Positions 1-6,772 of a DNA stretch of 17,628 bases are shown here, piece by piece. Each line of letters starts with the position of its first letter. The first letter of the stretch is position 1. Both the position numbers and the translations under genes were made by a program. This stretch comes from JAABRE01 sp964413275 (GTDB lineage Bacteria > Cyanobacteriota > Cyanobacteriia > Cyanobacteriales > JAABRE01), in NCBI GenBank assembly GCA_964413275.1, contig CAYPSO010000095.1:1-17628 (forward strand), read 5' to 3'. The notes under the pieces were generated by a model. That model saw nothing but the letters and a program-made list of their open reading frames with translations, was not told the DNA's origin and did no database searches.

Positions 1-4
1 AAAA

Positions 5-34
5 GCCGTCCTCCGCTTCGCTAAAGGACGGGGC
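5..34. repeat. IS200/IS605-like end hairpin (possible element scar)
   Basis: An inverted repeat pairs CCGTCCT (6-12) with AGGACGG (25-31). Its loop holds GCTTCGC at 15-21, which on the other strand is the stable mini-hairpin GCGAAGC. On the minus strand the hairpin is followed by CTTTT, so it could also terminate transcription of the pentapeptide gene. Hairpins of this kind next to a GGGCTTGTACCC-like tail are, as I recall, common at the ends of cyanobacterial IS200/IS605 (TnpB-type) elements. The window edge prevents seeing whether a tnpB gene lies beyond. The hairpin is seen directly; the mobile-element origin is inference. Confidence 0.45.
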
Positions 35-344
35 TTGTACCCAGATTTTCGGTCAGATTAGCTTTAACCATAAAAGCACCACTAAGATTAGTTGTGCTTA
101 AATCTGCTTCCGCTAATTGTGCCTCATTCATTTTCACAAAGGTCATATTAGCCCAGTTTAAATTTGCTTTGCTTAGATTTGATTTAATGAGAAAGGCTCG
201 ACTAAGATTAGCACCCATTAAGTTTGCTTCACTAAGCTCGACACCAATGAGCATAACTCCCCTTAAGTCTGCTCCACTGAGATCGACTTTTGTAAAATCT
301 CGGTGTCCTTGTTCATATAGTCTTAATGAATCTCTTACTTTCAT
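21..344 (-). CDS. Short pentapeptide-repeat protein
   Basis: This 107-residue protein is almost entirely pentapeptide repeats of the A(D/N)LXX type from about residue 19 to 99, for example ADLRG, ANLMG, ANLSR, SNLSK, ANLNW and ADLST. Such repeats fold into a right-handed quadrilateral beta-helix. There is no signal peptide, membrane segment or extra catalytic domain, so the molecular role cannot be told. Cyanobacteria carry many of these proteins, mostly uncharacterised. The ATG has an AGGGA-like ribosome site about 7-8 bases upstream. The last residues, ENLGTSPVL, break the repeat pattern and are encoded beside the hairpin at 5-34, so the natural C-terminus may have been replaced by sequence from a mobile-element end. 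An inverted repeat (CATTAGG 359-365, CCTAATG 374-380) just upstream could be an operator, but nothing else supports that. Confidence 0.8.
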   Translation of the reverse strand: MKVRDSLRLYEQGHRDFTKVDLSGADLRGVMLIGVELSEANLMGANLSRAFLIKSNLSKANLNWANMTFVKMNEAQLAEADLSTTNLSGAFMVKANLTENLGTSPVL

Positions 345-514
345 GGCTTTTTCCCTGTCATTAGGTAAATGATCCTAATGGTCTATGCTCTAGCTTTATA
401 GCATTGTAATCTCGATCAATTTTGTAAAATATTGTACTTTCTTGCCAAGGATTTTTTCTATTACCTAACAAAACGTTAAAAAATTATGTATTTTGTGTTA
501 AAACTTAACAAATC

Positions 515-1417
515 TTAATCAAGAGAATAAACTTGACCATCAAGTAAAATGCGAGTAATTCCTTTAGCCTGTAAATAGGAATAAGTTTTTTCAAAAACTT
601 TGCTATCGGGTACTTTAATTACCCTTTCACGTCGATTAGAAAAACGTCTGGCAATTCTATGATTGTCAAAAACTGGTAGAGTTTGTTCTTGAACTTCTGT
701 AATAGGAATTTTCCCTAAATCTCGAAAATCTTTTAAAGGTCTAGTTATTAGTTCTGAACGACGATCTATAACTAAGTAACATATCTTAGGGAAGTCTGCT
801 TGAGCAAGGGGCAAAATTTCTAAACTAAGATTAGAAGTAAGGCGATTTAAAGAAGTTGTTTCTGGTTCTAGGTTATCATCATCTTCATCATCATCTTCAT
901 CTTCAAAATCATCTTCATCCTCCATTTCCCCAATATCTTCCCCTAATAGATGTTCAAGGGTAAGAACTTCAACTTGAACAGATTCATCATCATCTTCATC
1001 TTCAAAATCATCTTCATCTTGATCAGGAGTAAACAAATTTAATTGTTCAATGGGGTTAGAAGTTGGTAAAGATTTATTTTTCTTTTCAACTTTAATTGGT
1101 TGAGGAGGATGAGAAACTACAGAAAAATCTTCTTTAATTTCATCTTGTTTTATTTCAGAAGATGTTTCTTCAGTTACTATCTCCATTTCCTCCATATCAG
1201 AAAGCGTTGTTGGACGACGAGTTGGAGTACGAGCTAATCTCTTTTTCTGGATTAAATCTTCATATTCTTCTAGGGATAAACTTCTTTTAAGAAAACGGCT
1301 AATAGTTGAACTACTAACACCATATTGTTCAGCTAAAGTTGATGTAGTTGCTTCTGATTCTCGATACAATTCGAGGATATTATTTTTATCAGTTTCAGAT
1401 AGTTTTTTGGGACTCAT
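515..1417 (-). CDS. HTH-domain protein with acidic low-complexity tracts
   Basis: I do not recognise a named gene. Residues 5-45 form a helix-turn-helix of the resolvase/transposase type (TLAEQYGVSSSTISRFLKR), suggesting DNA binding. Residues 50-130 look like a linker. Two strongly acidic tracts follow at about 133-145 and 165-182, both containing DEDDFEDEDDDE. A folded C-terminal region at about 200-300 has the pattern ICYLVIDRRSELITRP and ends in GITRILLDGQVYSLD. There is no transposase DDE core, so a transposase label based on the HTH alone would be wrong. The acidic tracts are encoded by a perfect 36-bp direct repeat (884-919 and 983-1018) spaced 99 bp, an exact multiple of three. A regulatory or nucleoid-associated role is possible but unproven. 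The gene stands alone, with about 130 bp between it and mgdA upstream. Confidence 0.8.
   Translation of the reverse strand: MSPKKLSETDKNNILELYRESEATTSTLAEQYGVSSSTISRFLKRSLSLEEYEDLIQKKRLARTPTRRPTTLSDMEEMEIVTEETSSEIKQDEIKEDFSVVSHPPQPIKVEKKNKSLPTSNPIEQLNLFTPDQDEDDFEDEDDDESVQVEVLTLEHLLGEDIGEMEDEDDFEDEDDDEDDDNLEPETTSLNRLTSNLSLEILPLAQADFPKICYLVIDRRSELITRPLKDFRDLGKIPITEVQEQTLPVFDNHRIARRFSNRRERVIKVPDSKVFEKTYSYLQAKGITRILLDGQVYSLD
884..1018. repeat. 36-bp direct repeat inside acidic-tract gene
   Basis: The 36 bases at 884-919 recur exactly at 983-1018, offset by 99 bp, within the coding sequence for the two acidic tracts of the HTH protein. The repeat is built from GAA/GAT codons on the minus strand. 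Recombination or slippage between copies would add or remove exactly 33 codons without a frameshift. Confidence 0.9.
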
Positions 1418-1544
1418 TTTTCTTAAAAGATGCCTTTAGATATTAAATTTTAACATGAATTGCGCTCTACGAAGCAGGCATTAAAGCGATCGCTTATTGC
1501 CCCAACTTTTCTGACTACTTCCCTTTTAGTTATGACTTGTAAAA

Positions 1545-2963
1545 CTAAAATTCTAAACTTTCTTCGCCCATACCTTCATGAATTGTTTTAACCCATTTTA
1601 ATCGTTTTGGGCGCACTGACATTCTTAAAATTGTCAGTGGCATAACTACTAGCCAATGCAACATATAAATCATACCCTGTAGAGTTTGTCCAGAAATTAT
1701 GAGGAATTGTTTTAACCCTACTTTTGAACTTTCCAGACGACGTAATCCATTAAACATAGCCCAAAAAGACATCCCAAACATTAACCCACTCAGAGGAGTA
1801 AGAATAGGAAAATGCCCCCTAATTGCAGCTACAACTAAATCAGGAATAGCAATGGTAGGTAAAATGTATTGAATTAAGATAAATGACCATAAATCAATTT
1901 TTTTATCTACCCTAAGACGTTGATTAATCAACAACCGCCAATAGTCAAGATAACGTTGATATCCACCTTCAGCCCAGCGACTACGTTGATGCCAAAGTGC
2001 GATCGCACTTTTGACTCCTTCTTCATTTACAGCAGGAGATGGTAAAAAGCCTATTTTCCAATTGTCTATATGTAAGCGTATGGTTAAATCCAAATCGTCG
2101 GTGATAGTTTCTTCATTCCAGCCACCACAACGCTGTAAAGCTTCTCGACGAACAAATTGTCCATTGCCTCTTAATTCGCCTATACCGCCAATGGCAATTC
2201 TCTGCTGCTGAAAATATCCATCTAAAGCCATTTCTGTATCTTGTCCTTTGGTCCAAAAATTCAAAGGAGCGTTAGCAATTACTTTTCTCATTTGTACTGC
2301 TCCCATTTTGGCTTCAGCAAACATGGGTACAACACAACGCAGCATATCCTTAGAAACGCTGGCATCAGCATCAAAAACACCAATAATTTCACCTTGAGTC
2401 AATGATAAAACCTGATTTAATGCTCCAGATTTACCACCGAGTCCTCCGGCTGCCCGATGTAATATTTTAAGCTGGGGATATTCTTGAGCTAATTTATCTA
2501 AAATTATGGGGGTTTTATCGGTACTGTAGTCATCAACTACCCAAACCTCGTATTTATCTTTCGGATAATCCAAATTACCAAGGATTCTGACCAATTTAGT
2601 AATTACGGCTTCTTCATTTTTAGCGGCTATTAGAAGAGAAACAAAAGGAGCATTGCCTAAAATTTCATCTGTTAAAGGTTCTGGAATGGTATCTGGTTTG
2701 GCACTGATTAAATGTATGGCTTGAAAAACTAATAAAATTGTAAAACCAGTAACTAGCCAATAGCCCCATGATAGCCAATGTAGGGCAATTACCACACCCC
2801 ACATAAGTGTCAAGACAAAGGCAGATTTTTTCCTTCTTCCTGATAAGCCTTCAAAAAATTCATTTCTAAATTCTTCTTCAGTATCTGTCCACTCCCCAAT
2901 TAAAGACTCAATGGGATCAAAATTATCCTGTGAGTCTTTTTCTGACCAATATTTTTCTGGCAT
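1545..2963 (-). CDS. mgdA: Monoglucosyldiacylglycerol synthase (GT2 family)
   Basis: The likely enzyme transfers glucose from UDP-glucose to diacylglycerol, making glucosyl-diacylglycerol. This is the first step of cyanobacterial galactolipid synthesis, before epimerisation to the thylakoid lipid MGDG. The 472-residue protein follows the processive GT2 plan: a hydrophobic region at about 46-90, then a GT-A domain with VVDDYSTDKTP (DD at 144-145), DAD at 198-200, TDD at 288-290 and the QRSRW motif at 326-330, then further membrane segments to the C-terminus. The ending RMSVRPKRLKWVKT and the GIGELRGNGQFVRR block match what I remember of Synechocystis Sll1377, and the length is close (about 480). 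The ATG has no strong ribosome site. The gene is monocistronic here. Cellulose-synthase-like GT2 enzymes are the main alternative, but overall similarity favours MgdA. Confidence 0.87.
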   Translation of the reverse strand: MPEKYWSEKDSQDNFDPIESLIGEWTDTEEEFRNEFFEGLSGRRKKSAFVLTLMWGVVIALHWLSWGYWLVTGFTILLVFQAIHLISAKPDTIPEPLTDEILGNAPFVSLLIAAKNEEAVITKLVRILGNLDYPKDKYEVWVVDDYSTDKTPIILDKLAQEYPQLKILHRAAGGLGGKSGALNQVLSLTQGEIIGVFDADASVSKDMLRCVVPMFAEAKMGAVQMRKVIANAPLNFWTKGQDTEMALDGYFQQQRIAIGGIGELRGNGQFVRREALQRCGGWNEETITDDLDLTIRLHIDNWKIGFLPSPAVNEEGVKSAIALWHQRSRWAEGGYQRYLDYWRLLINQRLRVDKKIDLWSFILIQYILPTIAIPDLVVAAIRGHFPILTPLSGLMFGMSFWAMFNGLRRLESSKVGLKQFLIISGQTLQGMIYMLHWLVVMPLTILRMSVRPKRLKWVKTIHEGMGEESLEF

Positions 2964-3149
2964 AGTTTATTTTATCTGTCTTTACAGTTTTCCCCTAACT
3001 TTCTGTTATTCTAGCTAATTTTGGCACTATTCTTAATAAATTATTAATTTTAATCGACTTTTATGATTTAACAAAAATAATTTTTTCAATTAAAAAAGGT
3101 AGATACATAAGAGATAAATCAGTGTAGGTGAAGAGTTAAAATATTGGTA

Positions 3150-3863
3150 ATGATTCATGATAAGTTAGTTAATTTAAGCTTAATTTTTTTATCAATGGTT
3201 TATCTTCCTATATCCTTTTTTTTATTTTTATTATTCCTGTTACTATTTCCTTTTGTCTGGTTAACAGTTACCTTAGATGTTGTAGAATTAGCAGTTGCCA
3301 AGCTCGGTTTTTCTCCTAATGTAGCTTTTATTTTATTCGCAGCAGTTTTAATCGGTAGTGTGATTAATATTCCTCTTTATCAAGTTGAATCAACTGTAAC
3401 CATTGTCTCTGATTTTAGTGATATGTGGTTAAGGCAGTTTTGGGGTATTCCTCTTCACAAAGTTAGACAAAAAACCATTGTCGCTCTTAATGTTGGTGGT
3501 GGTTTAATTCCCGTATTACTTGCTATTTATGAGTTAACTCGTTCTGACTTTTTAGCTATTTTATTAGTGACTTTTATTGTTATAGTTGTCAGCTATTATT
3601 CTGCTAGGGTAGTTCCGGGAATTGGAATTGAGATGAATGCATTAATTGCTCCTTTAACAGCTTCTTTAAGTGCTCTAATTATTGCTGCTTCTCAAGCTCC
3701 TGCTGTGGCCTTTGCGGGAGGAATTTTGGGAACACTAATTGGTGCAGATTTATTACATTTAAAAGAAATCGAAAAAATGACTCCGGGAGTTATCAGTATC
3801 GGAGGTGCGGGAGTATTTGATGGTATTGCTATGTGTGGTTTATTTGCCTTGCTTCTTAGTTAA
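3150..3863 (+). CDS. DUF1614 integral membrane protein
   Basis: This is a polytopic membrane protein of 237 residues with hydrophobic segments spread along nearly its whole length. It carries the family landmarks NIPLYQVES in the first third, a central VVPGIGIEMNALIAP stretch, and the C-terminal GGILGTLIGADLLHL followed by SIGGAGVFDGIAMCGL. These identify DUF1614, a family in bacteria and archaea with no established function. I started it at ATG 3150. An in-frame TTG at 3144 would add two residues and is slightly better placed after the purine-rich AGGTGAAGAG at 3126-3135, so the start is uncertain by two codons. It is divergent from mgdA and not in an evident operon. The AT-rich region upstream (about 3000-3125) probably holds promoters for both, but I could not pick one out. 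Confidence 0.85.
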   Translation: MIHDKLVNLSLIFLSMVYLPISFFLFLLFLLLFPFVWLTVTLDVVELAVAKLGFSPNVAFILFAAVLIGSVINIPLYQVESTVTIVSDFSDMWLRQFWGIPLHKVRQKTIVALNVGGGLIPVLLAIYELTRSDFLAILLVTFIVIVVSYYSARVVPGIGIEMNALIAPLTASLSALIIAASQAPAVAFAGGILGTLIGADLLHLKEIEKMTPGVISIGGAGVFDGIAMCGLFALLLS

Positions 3864-3885
3864 CCTAAATTATTTTATATTTAGG
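3864..3885 (+). terminator. Possible weak terminator or target-site hairpin
   Basis: CCTAAAT (3864-3870) pairs with ATTTAGG (3879-3885) across an 8-base loop directly after the DUF1614 stop codon. There is no clean T-run, and the right arm overlaps the left end of the inserted element at 3884. It may be a weak terminator into which the element inserted. Confidence 0.3.
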
Positions 3886-4170
3886 GTTTGCTGAACTCGT
3901 TGGTTGGTTAAGGTTAGGAGACAGGAGTCAGTAGTCAGTAGGGGTTGAGGGGTGGCGAGCGGTGAGACCTCGGCGAGGTTTCCTCGCTATACCCAATCAA
4001 CCAAGAGAGTCAGGAGGGGGAATGTAGTTTGAGAAAAAACATTTGGTGATTTTCTCAAGTGCAGGTTTTTTGCAGATATTTATGCTAATTCTTTGCACTT
4101 TTATCAATTCAAATATCCTTAAAATCCTTGATTTGTAAAGGCTTTATGTTTATTCAGCAAACCCTATTTA
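3878..4170. mobile_element. MITE-like element with 12-bp TIRs and 6-bp TSD
   Basis: GGGTTTGCTGAA at 3884-3895 is perfectly inverted as TTCAGCAAACCC at 4153-4164. Both ends are flanked by the same 6 bases, TATTTA, at 3878-3883 and 4165-4170. This is the classic outline of a transposon insertion with target duplication. The 281-bp interior has no plausible open reading frame, so the element is non-autonomous. Inside are hairpins GCGAGG-TTT-CCTCGC (3973-3987), TTGAGAAAA paired with TTTTCTCAA (4029-4037 and 4050-4058) and AAGTGCA paired with TGCACTT (4057-4063 and 4094-4100). The left part contains short repeats around AGTCAGT (about 3925-3942). A third copy of the terminal sequence lies at 14789-14800. 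A DDE transposase family making 5-6 bp duplications would be the likely mover, but I cannot assign it. Confidence 0.82.
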
Positions 4171-4243
4171 ATTCAGACTTCAACCCAACCTATATAGAGT
4201 ATTTTTACTTACCATAACGGTTAATTTTTATGTGTTTCGGAAA

Positions 4244-4534
4244 TCAATTTACTTCCACTGCTAATTTAAAACCTAAGCTACTGAGAATAGTACGAACGCT
4301 ATTGAGTTGAGGATTGCCTTGGGCAGAAAGACTTTTATACAAACTCTCACTATTACGATTAGTTTCTCGTGCGAATAGGCTCATAGTGCTATTAGCCTCT
4401 ACTACGTCTCGTAATGCTAGTAAAAAGACTTCTGGGTTTTCGTCCTCTAAAGCGGCATTGAGATATTCTCTGGCTTCAATAGGATCAGTTAAAGCTTTCA
4501 GTAAATCGTTTCTATAACTTCTAGTTCTCGTCAT
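4244..4534 (-). CDS. Antitoxin of a RelE-like addiction module
   Basis: This 96-residue protein matches the 'probable addiction module antidote' type: an N-terminal segment DPIEAREYLNAAL (about 17-29), then a Xre/Cro-like helix-turn-helix with SLFARETNRNSESLYKSLS and PQLNSVRTILSSLGFKL towards the C-terminus. Such antitoxins bind and neutralise the partner toxin and repress their own operon. I chose the ATG at 4534 because AGAGG lies about 7 bases upstream and because this start overlaps the toxin gene by 14 bp, the tight coupling typical of these pairs. An upstream in-frame extension to 4681 would run over the toxin gene and is not credible. Toxin-first order is usual for this family. The mobile element at 3884-4164 lies just downstream. 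Confidence 0.85.
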   Translation of the reverse strand: MTRTRSYRNDLLKALTDPIEAREYLNAALEDENPEVFLLALRDVVEANSTMSLFARETNRNSESLYKSLSAQGNPQLNSVRTILSSLGFKLAVEVN

Positions 4535-4874
4535 CACCACGCCTCTTATAATCTTGATAATCTTGCCAGTATTCCTTTGCCTGTTTAATGTCTTTATCTT
4601 GACTACTTTTATCGCCACCAGATAACAAAATAATGATGGTTTCTTTTTCTTGCCCAAAATAAACTCGATAACCAGCACCAAAATTTATTCTTAGCTCGCT
4701 AACTCCCTCTCCTACAGACTTACAATCACCCAAGTTACCTAATCGAATGCGGTTAATTCTAGTCCGAACTATGGCACGGGCTTTTCTATCTTTGAGGGCT
4801 TCAAGCCAATTGTTAAAAGGTGCGCTGCCATCGGCTTTGAGATAGATAAGGATAGTTTTTTCTTGGGCTTCCAT
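4521..4874 (-). CDS. RelE/HigB-like toxin (addiction module killer protein)
   Basis: This 117-residue protein resembles the phage Gp49/HigB-like branch of the RelE/ParE toxin superfamily. It has an N-terminal FNNWLEALKDRKARA segment (about 20-34), a basic helix RTRINRIRLGNLGDCK, then the beta-core GVSELRINFGAGYRVYFG (about 58-75) and IIILLSGGDKSSQDKDI (about 80-96). The strand order and the GGDKSSQDKDI block are characteristic. Toxins of this fold usually cleave mRNA on the ribosome, which is family knowledge and not shown here. The C-terminal YWQDYQDYKRR tail is normal for the family. It is translated first, and its stop codon lies inside the antitoxin gene. All core segments are present, so the pair is probably functional. 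Confidence 0.87.
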   Translation of the reverse strand: MEAQEKTILIYLKADGSAPFNNWLEALKDRKARAIVRTRINRIRLGNLGDCKSVGEGVSELRINFGAGYRVYFGQEKETIIILLSGGDKSSQDKDIKQAKEYWQDYQDYKRRGDDEN

Positions 4875-4956
4875 GATTTCTTGTAGTCTATAAGCTACAG
4901 TTTAACTCATATCAAGAGTAATTATTTTTATCCTTCTGAATAGAATATTGATTTAA

Positions 4957-6705
4957 TTAACGTAATATTTCCTCTAATTGATGTTGTTTCCAGAGAGTTT
5001 CATATAAACCAGATTGTTGTAAAAGTTGAGCATGAGTTCCTATTTGGACTATTTTACCTCGATCCATAACTAAAATTCTGTCAGCAGTGGCAGCCGCAGA
5101 TAATTGATGGGAAATAAAGATAACTGTTTTACGATGCACTCCTTCAGATAAATTATCTAATATTTGAGTGGCTGTTTGATTATCAACACTAGAAAGAGCA
5201 TCATCTAAAATTAGTATGGGAGAATCCATCAATAAAGCTCTAGCTAAAGCAGTTCTTTGTCTTTGTCCACCAGAAAGAGTAATTCCTCTTTCCCCTACTA
5301 AAGTTTCGTATTGTTGGGGAAAATTCATAATTTCTGGGTGAATTTGAGCTTCTTTAGCTGCATATTCAATTTTATTTCCTTCTAATAACGGTTCACCGTA
5401 GCGAATATTATTTTTAATGTTGGTACTAAATAAAAAACTTTCTTGAGGTACATAAGCAATAGCTTTTCTTAAGTCTTTTAATTCAATTTGAGTAATATCA
5501 TAACCATCTAAAAAAATCTGTTCTTTTTGAATATTTAACAGCCGTGGCAAGGCATTAGCTAAAGTGGATTTTCCTGAACCAATTGGACCGACAATAGCAA
5601 CAGTTTCTCCTTGTTTAATCTTAAAATTAACTCCATTTAAAGCTGGTTGATTAGCACCCGGATAGGTATAAGTAAGATTTTTAATTTCAAGATTTCCTTT
5701 AATATGTTCTATGGGCAAAGAGATAGATTTGGGATGATTTTTAATCTGAGGTTCAGTCCTAATAATAGCTTCTATTCTATCAATACTAACTTCACCTTTT
5801 TGATAAGTAGTAATGGCAAAACCGAGTAAAGCAGTAGGAAATACTAAACGCTCAACTAATATTAATAAAGCAACAAAATCACCTATAGTAATAATTTCTT
5901 GGGAAATTGCCCCTGAACCTAACCATAGCAATAATAATAAACTTACATAGGATAAGCCTTCAATTAAGGGAAAAAGTAAATTTCTGGTTCTAGCTAAATC
6001 GAGATTAGCATTTAATAAGAAACGATTTCTTTTAATAAATTCCTGTTTTTCATTTTCTTCTTGAGCGTAAATTTTAATTAAAGATATTCCGCTCATATCT
6101 TCTTGGATTAAGTCACTTAAATCAGATAATTTTTCTTGTACTGCTAGTTGTTGATCTCGCAATTTTCCACTAAATAACTGTACTGTAATCAGCATCAGAG
6201 GATATACAGAAATAGCGATTAAACTCAAACGAACATTAATCCCTAACATAGCAGGTAGAGTTAGGGTATAGGCAAAAATTGTGTTAATTAAACTTAAAAT
6301 TGCAAAACCAACTAAGCGACGAATATTATCGACATCGCTAGTAGATTTATTCATTAAATCTCCAGAAGTATTAATGCTAAAATAAGCCGGATCTAAAATT
6401 AATAAATGTTCAAAAATAGACTGTTTTAAATCAAATTCTACTTTACGGCCTATTCCAAAAATTACTACACGAGATAACATTCTAATGCCCCACATCAGAG
6501 AAGCAAGAATCAGTAACCAGATAGAATATAAAGATAAATTACTAAAAGTTAAACCACTTTCTAATTTATCTACTGTATCTCTTATTAATAAAGGAATATA
6601 AACTGATACGGCATTAACAACAAATAAAGAAACTATACCTAAAACAAGGTCTTTCCAGTAAGGAGATAGATAATTCCATAATTTTTTTAATCGAGATTGT
6701 TTCAT
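4957..6705 (-). CDS. ABC exporter half (TMD-NBD), degenerate catalytic Glu
   Basis: This 582-residue type I (MsbA/LmrA-like) half-transporter has a six-helix transmembrane domain at about 20-300, followed by a nucleotide-binding domain. Visible motifs are Walker A GPIGSGKS (373-380), Q-loop Gln421, signature LSGGQ (477-481), Walker B ILILDD (498-502), D-loop SSVD (505-508) and H-loop His533. The position that is normally the catalytic glutamate after Walker B is aspartate (Asp502). In heterodimeric exporters such as BmrC/BmrD or MdlA/MdlB one subunit carries this change and works with a canonical partner. No partner gene lies next to it, so it may pair with a subunit encoded elsewhere or act as a slow homodimer. 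The substrate is unknown; drug or lipid export is the usual guess. The ATG has no obvious ribosome site. Confidence 0.88.
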   Translation of the reverse strand: MKQSRLKKLWNYLSPYWKDLVLGIVSLFVVNAVSVYIPLLIRDTVDKLESGLTFSNLSLYSIWLLILASLMWGIRMLSRVVIFGIGRKVEFDLKQSIFEHLLILDPAYFSINTSGDLMNKSTSDVDNIRRLVGFAILSLINTIFAYTLTLPAMLGINVRLSLIAISVYPLMLITVQLFSGKLRDQQLAVQEKLSDLSDLIQEDMSGISLIKIYAQEENEKQEFIKRNRFLLNANLDLARTRNLLFPLIEGLSYVSLLLLLWLGSGAISQEIITIGDFVALLILVERLVFPTALLGFAITTYQKGEVSIDRIEAIIRTEPQIKNHPKSISLPIEHIKGNLEIKNLTYTYPGANQPALNGVNFKIKQGETVAIVGPIGSGKSTLANALPRLLNIQKEQIFLDGYDITQIELKDLRKAIAYVPQESFLFSTNIKNNIRYGEPLLEGNKIEYAAKEAQIHPEIMNFPQQYETLVGERGITLSGGQRQRTALARALLMDSPILILDDALSSVDNQTATQILDNLSEGVHRKTVIFISHQLSAAATADRILVMDRGKIVQIGTHAQLLQQSGLYETLWKQHQLEEILR

Positions 6706-6722
6706 TTTTTAGTTATTAATTA

Positions 6723-6772
6723 TTAGCGGTTAGCTTTTAGCGGTTAGCTGAATACTGAATACTGAATACTGA
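6723..6772. repeat. Short tandem repeats between pap and ABC gene
   Basis: Two 14-bp units differing only at the last base (TTAGCGGTTAGCTT at 6723-6736 and TTAGCGGTTAGCTG at 6737-6750) run into a 7-bp tandem, TGAATAC, repeated just over three times (6749-6772). The run ends at the stop codon of the upstream polyphosphate phosphotransferase gene. Short tandem repeats like this are frequent in cyanobacterial intergenic DNA and are good polymorphic markers. Confidence 0.85.

Noticed and set aside
94..372. Plus-strand open frame opposite the pentapeptide gene
   Set aside because: The repetitive Leu/Ser/Pro product is simply the antisense of the A(D/N)LXX repeats.
515..1417. Annotation of the acidic HTH protein as a transposase
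   Set aside because: Only the HTH resembles transposases; there is no catalytic core, and no terminal inverted repeats surround the gene.
4535..4681. N-terminal extension of the antitoxin gene to 4681
   Set aside because: It would overlap the toxin gene by 161 bp. The ATG at 4534 has a good ribosome site and gives the normal antitoxin length.
6723..6772. CRISPR-like repeat array
   Set aside because: The repeats are 7 and 14 bp and directly abutting, with no spacers.
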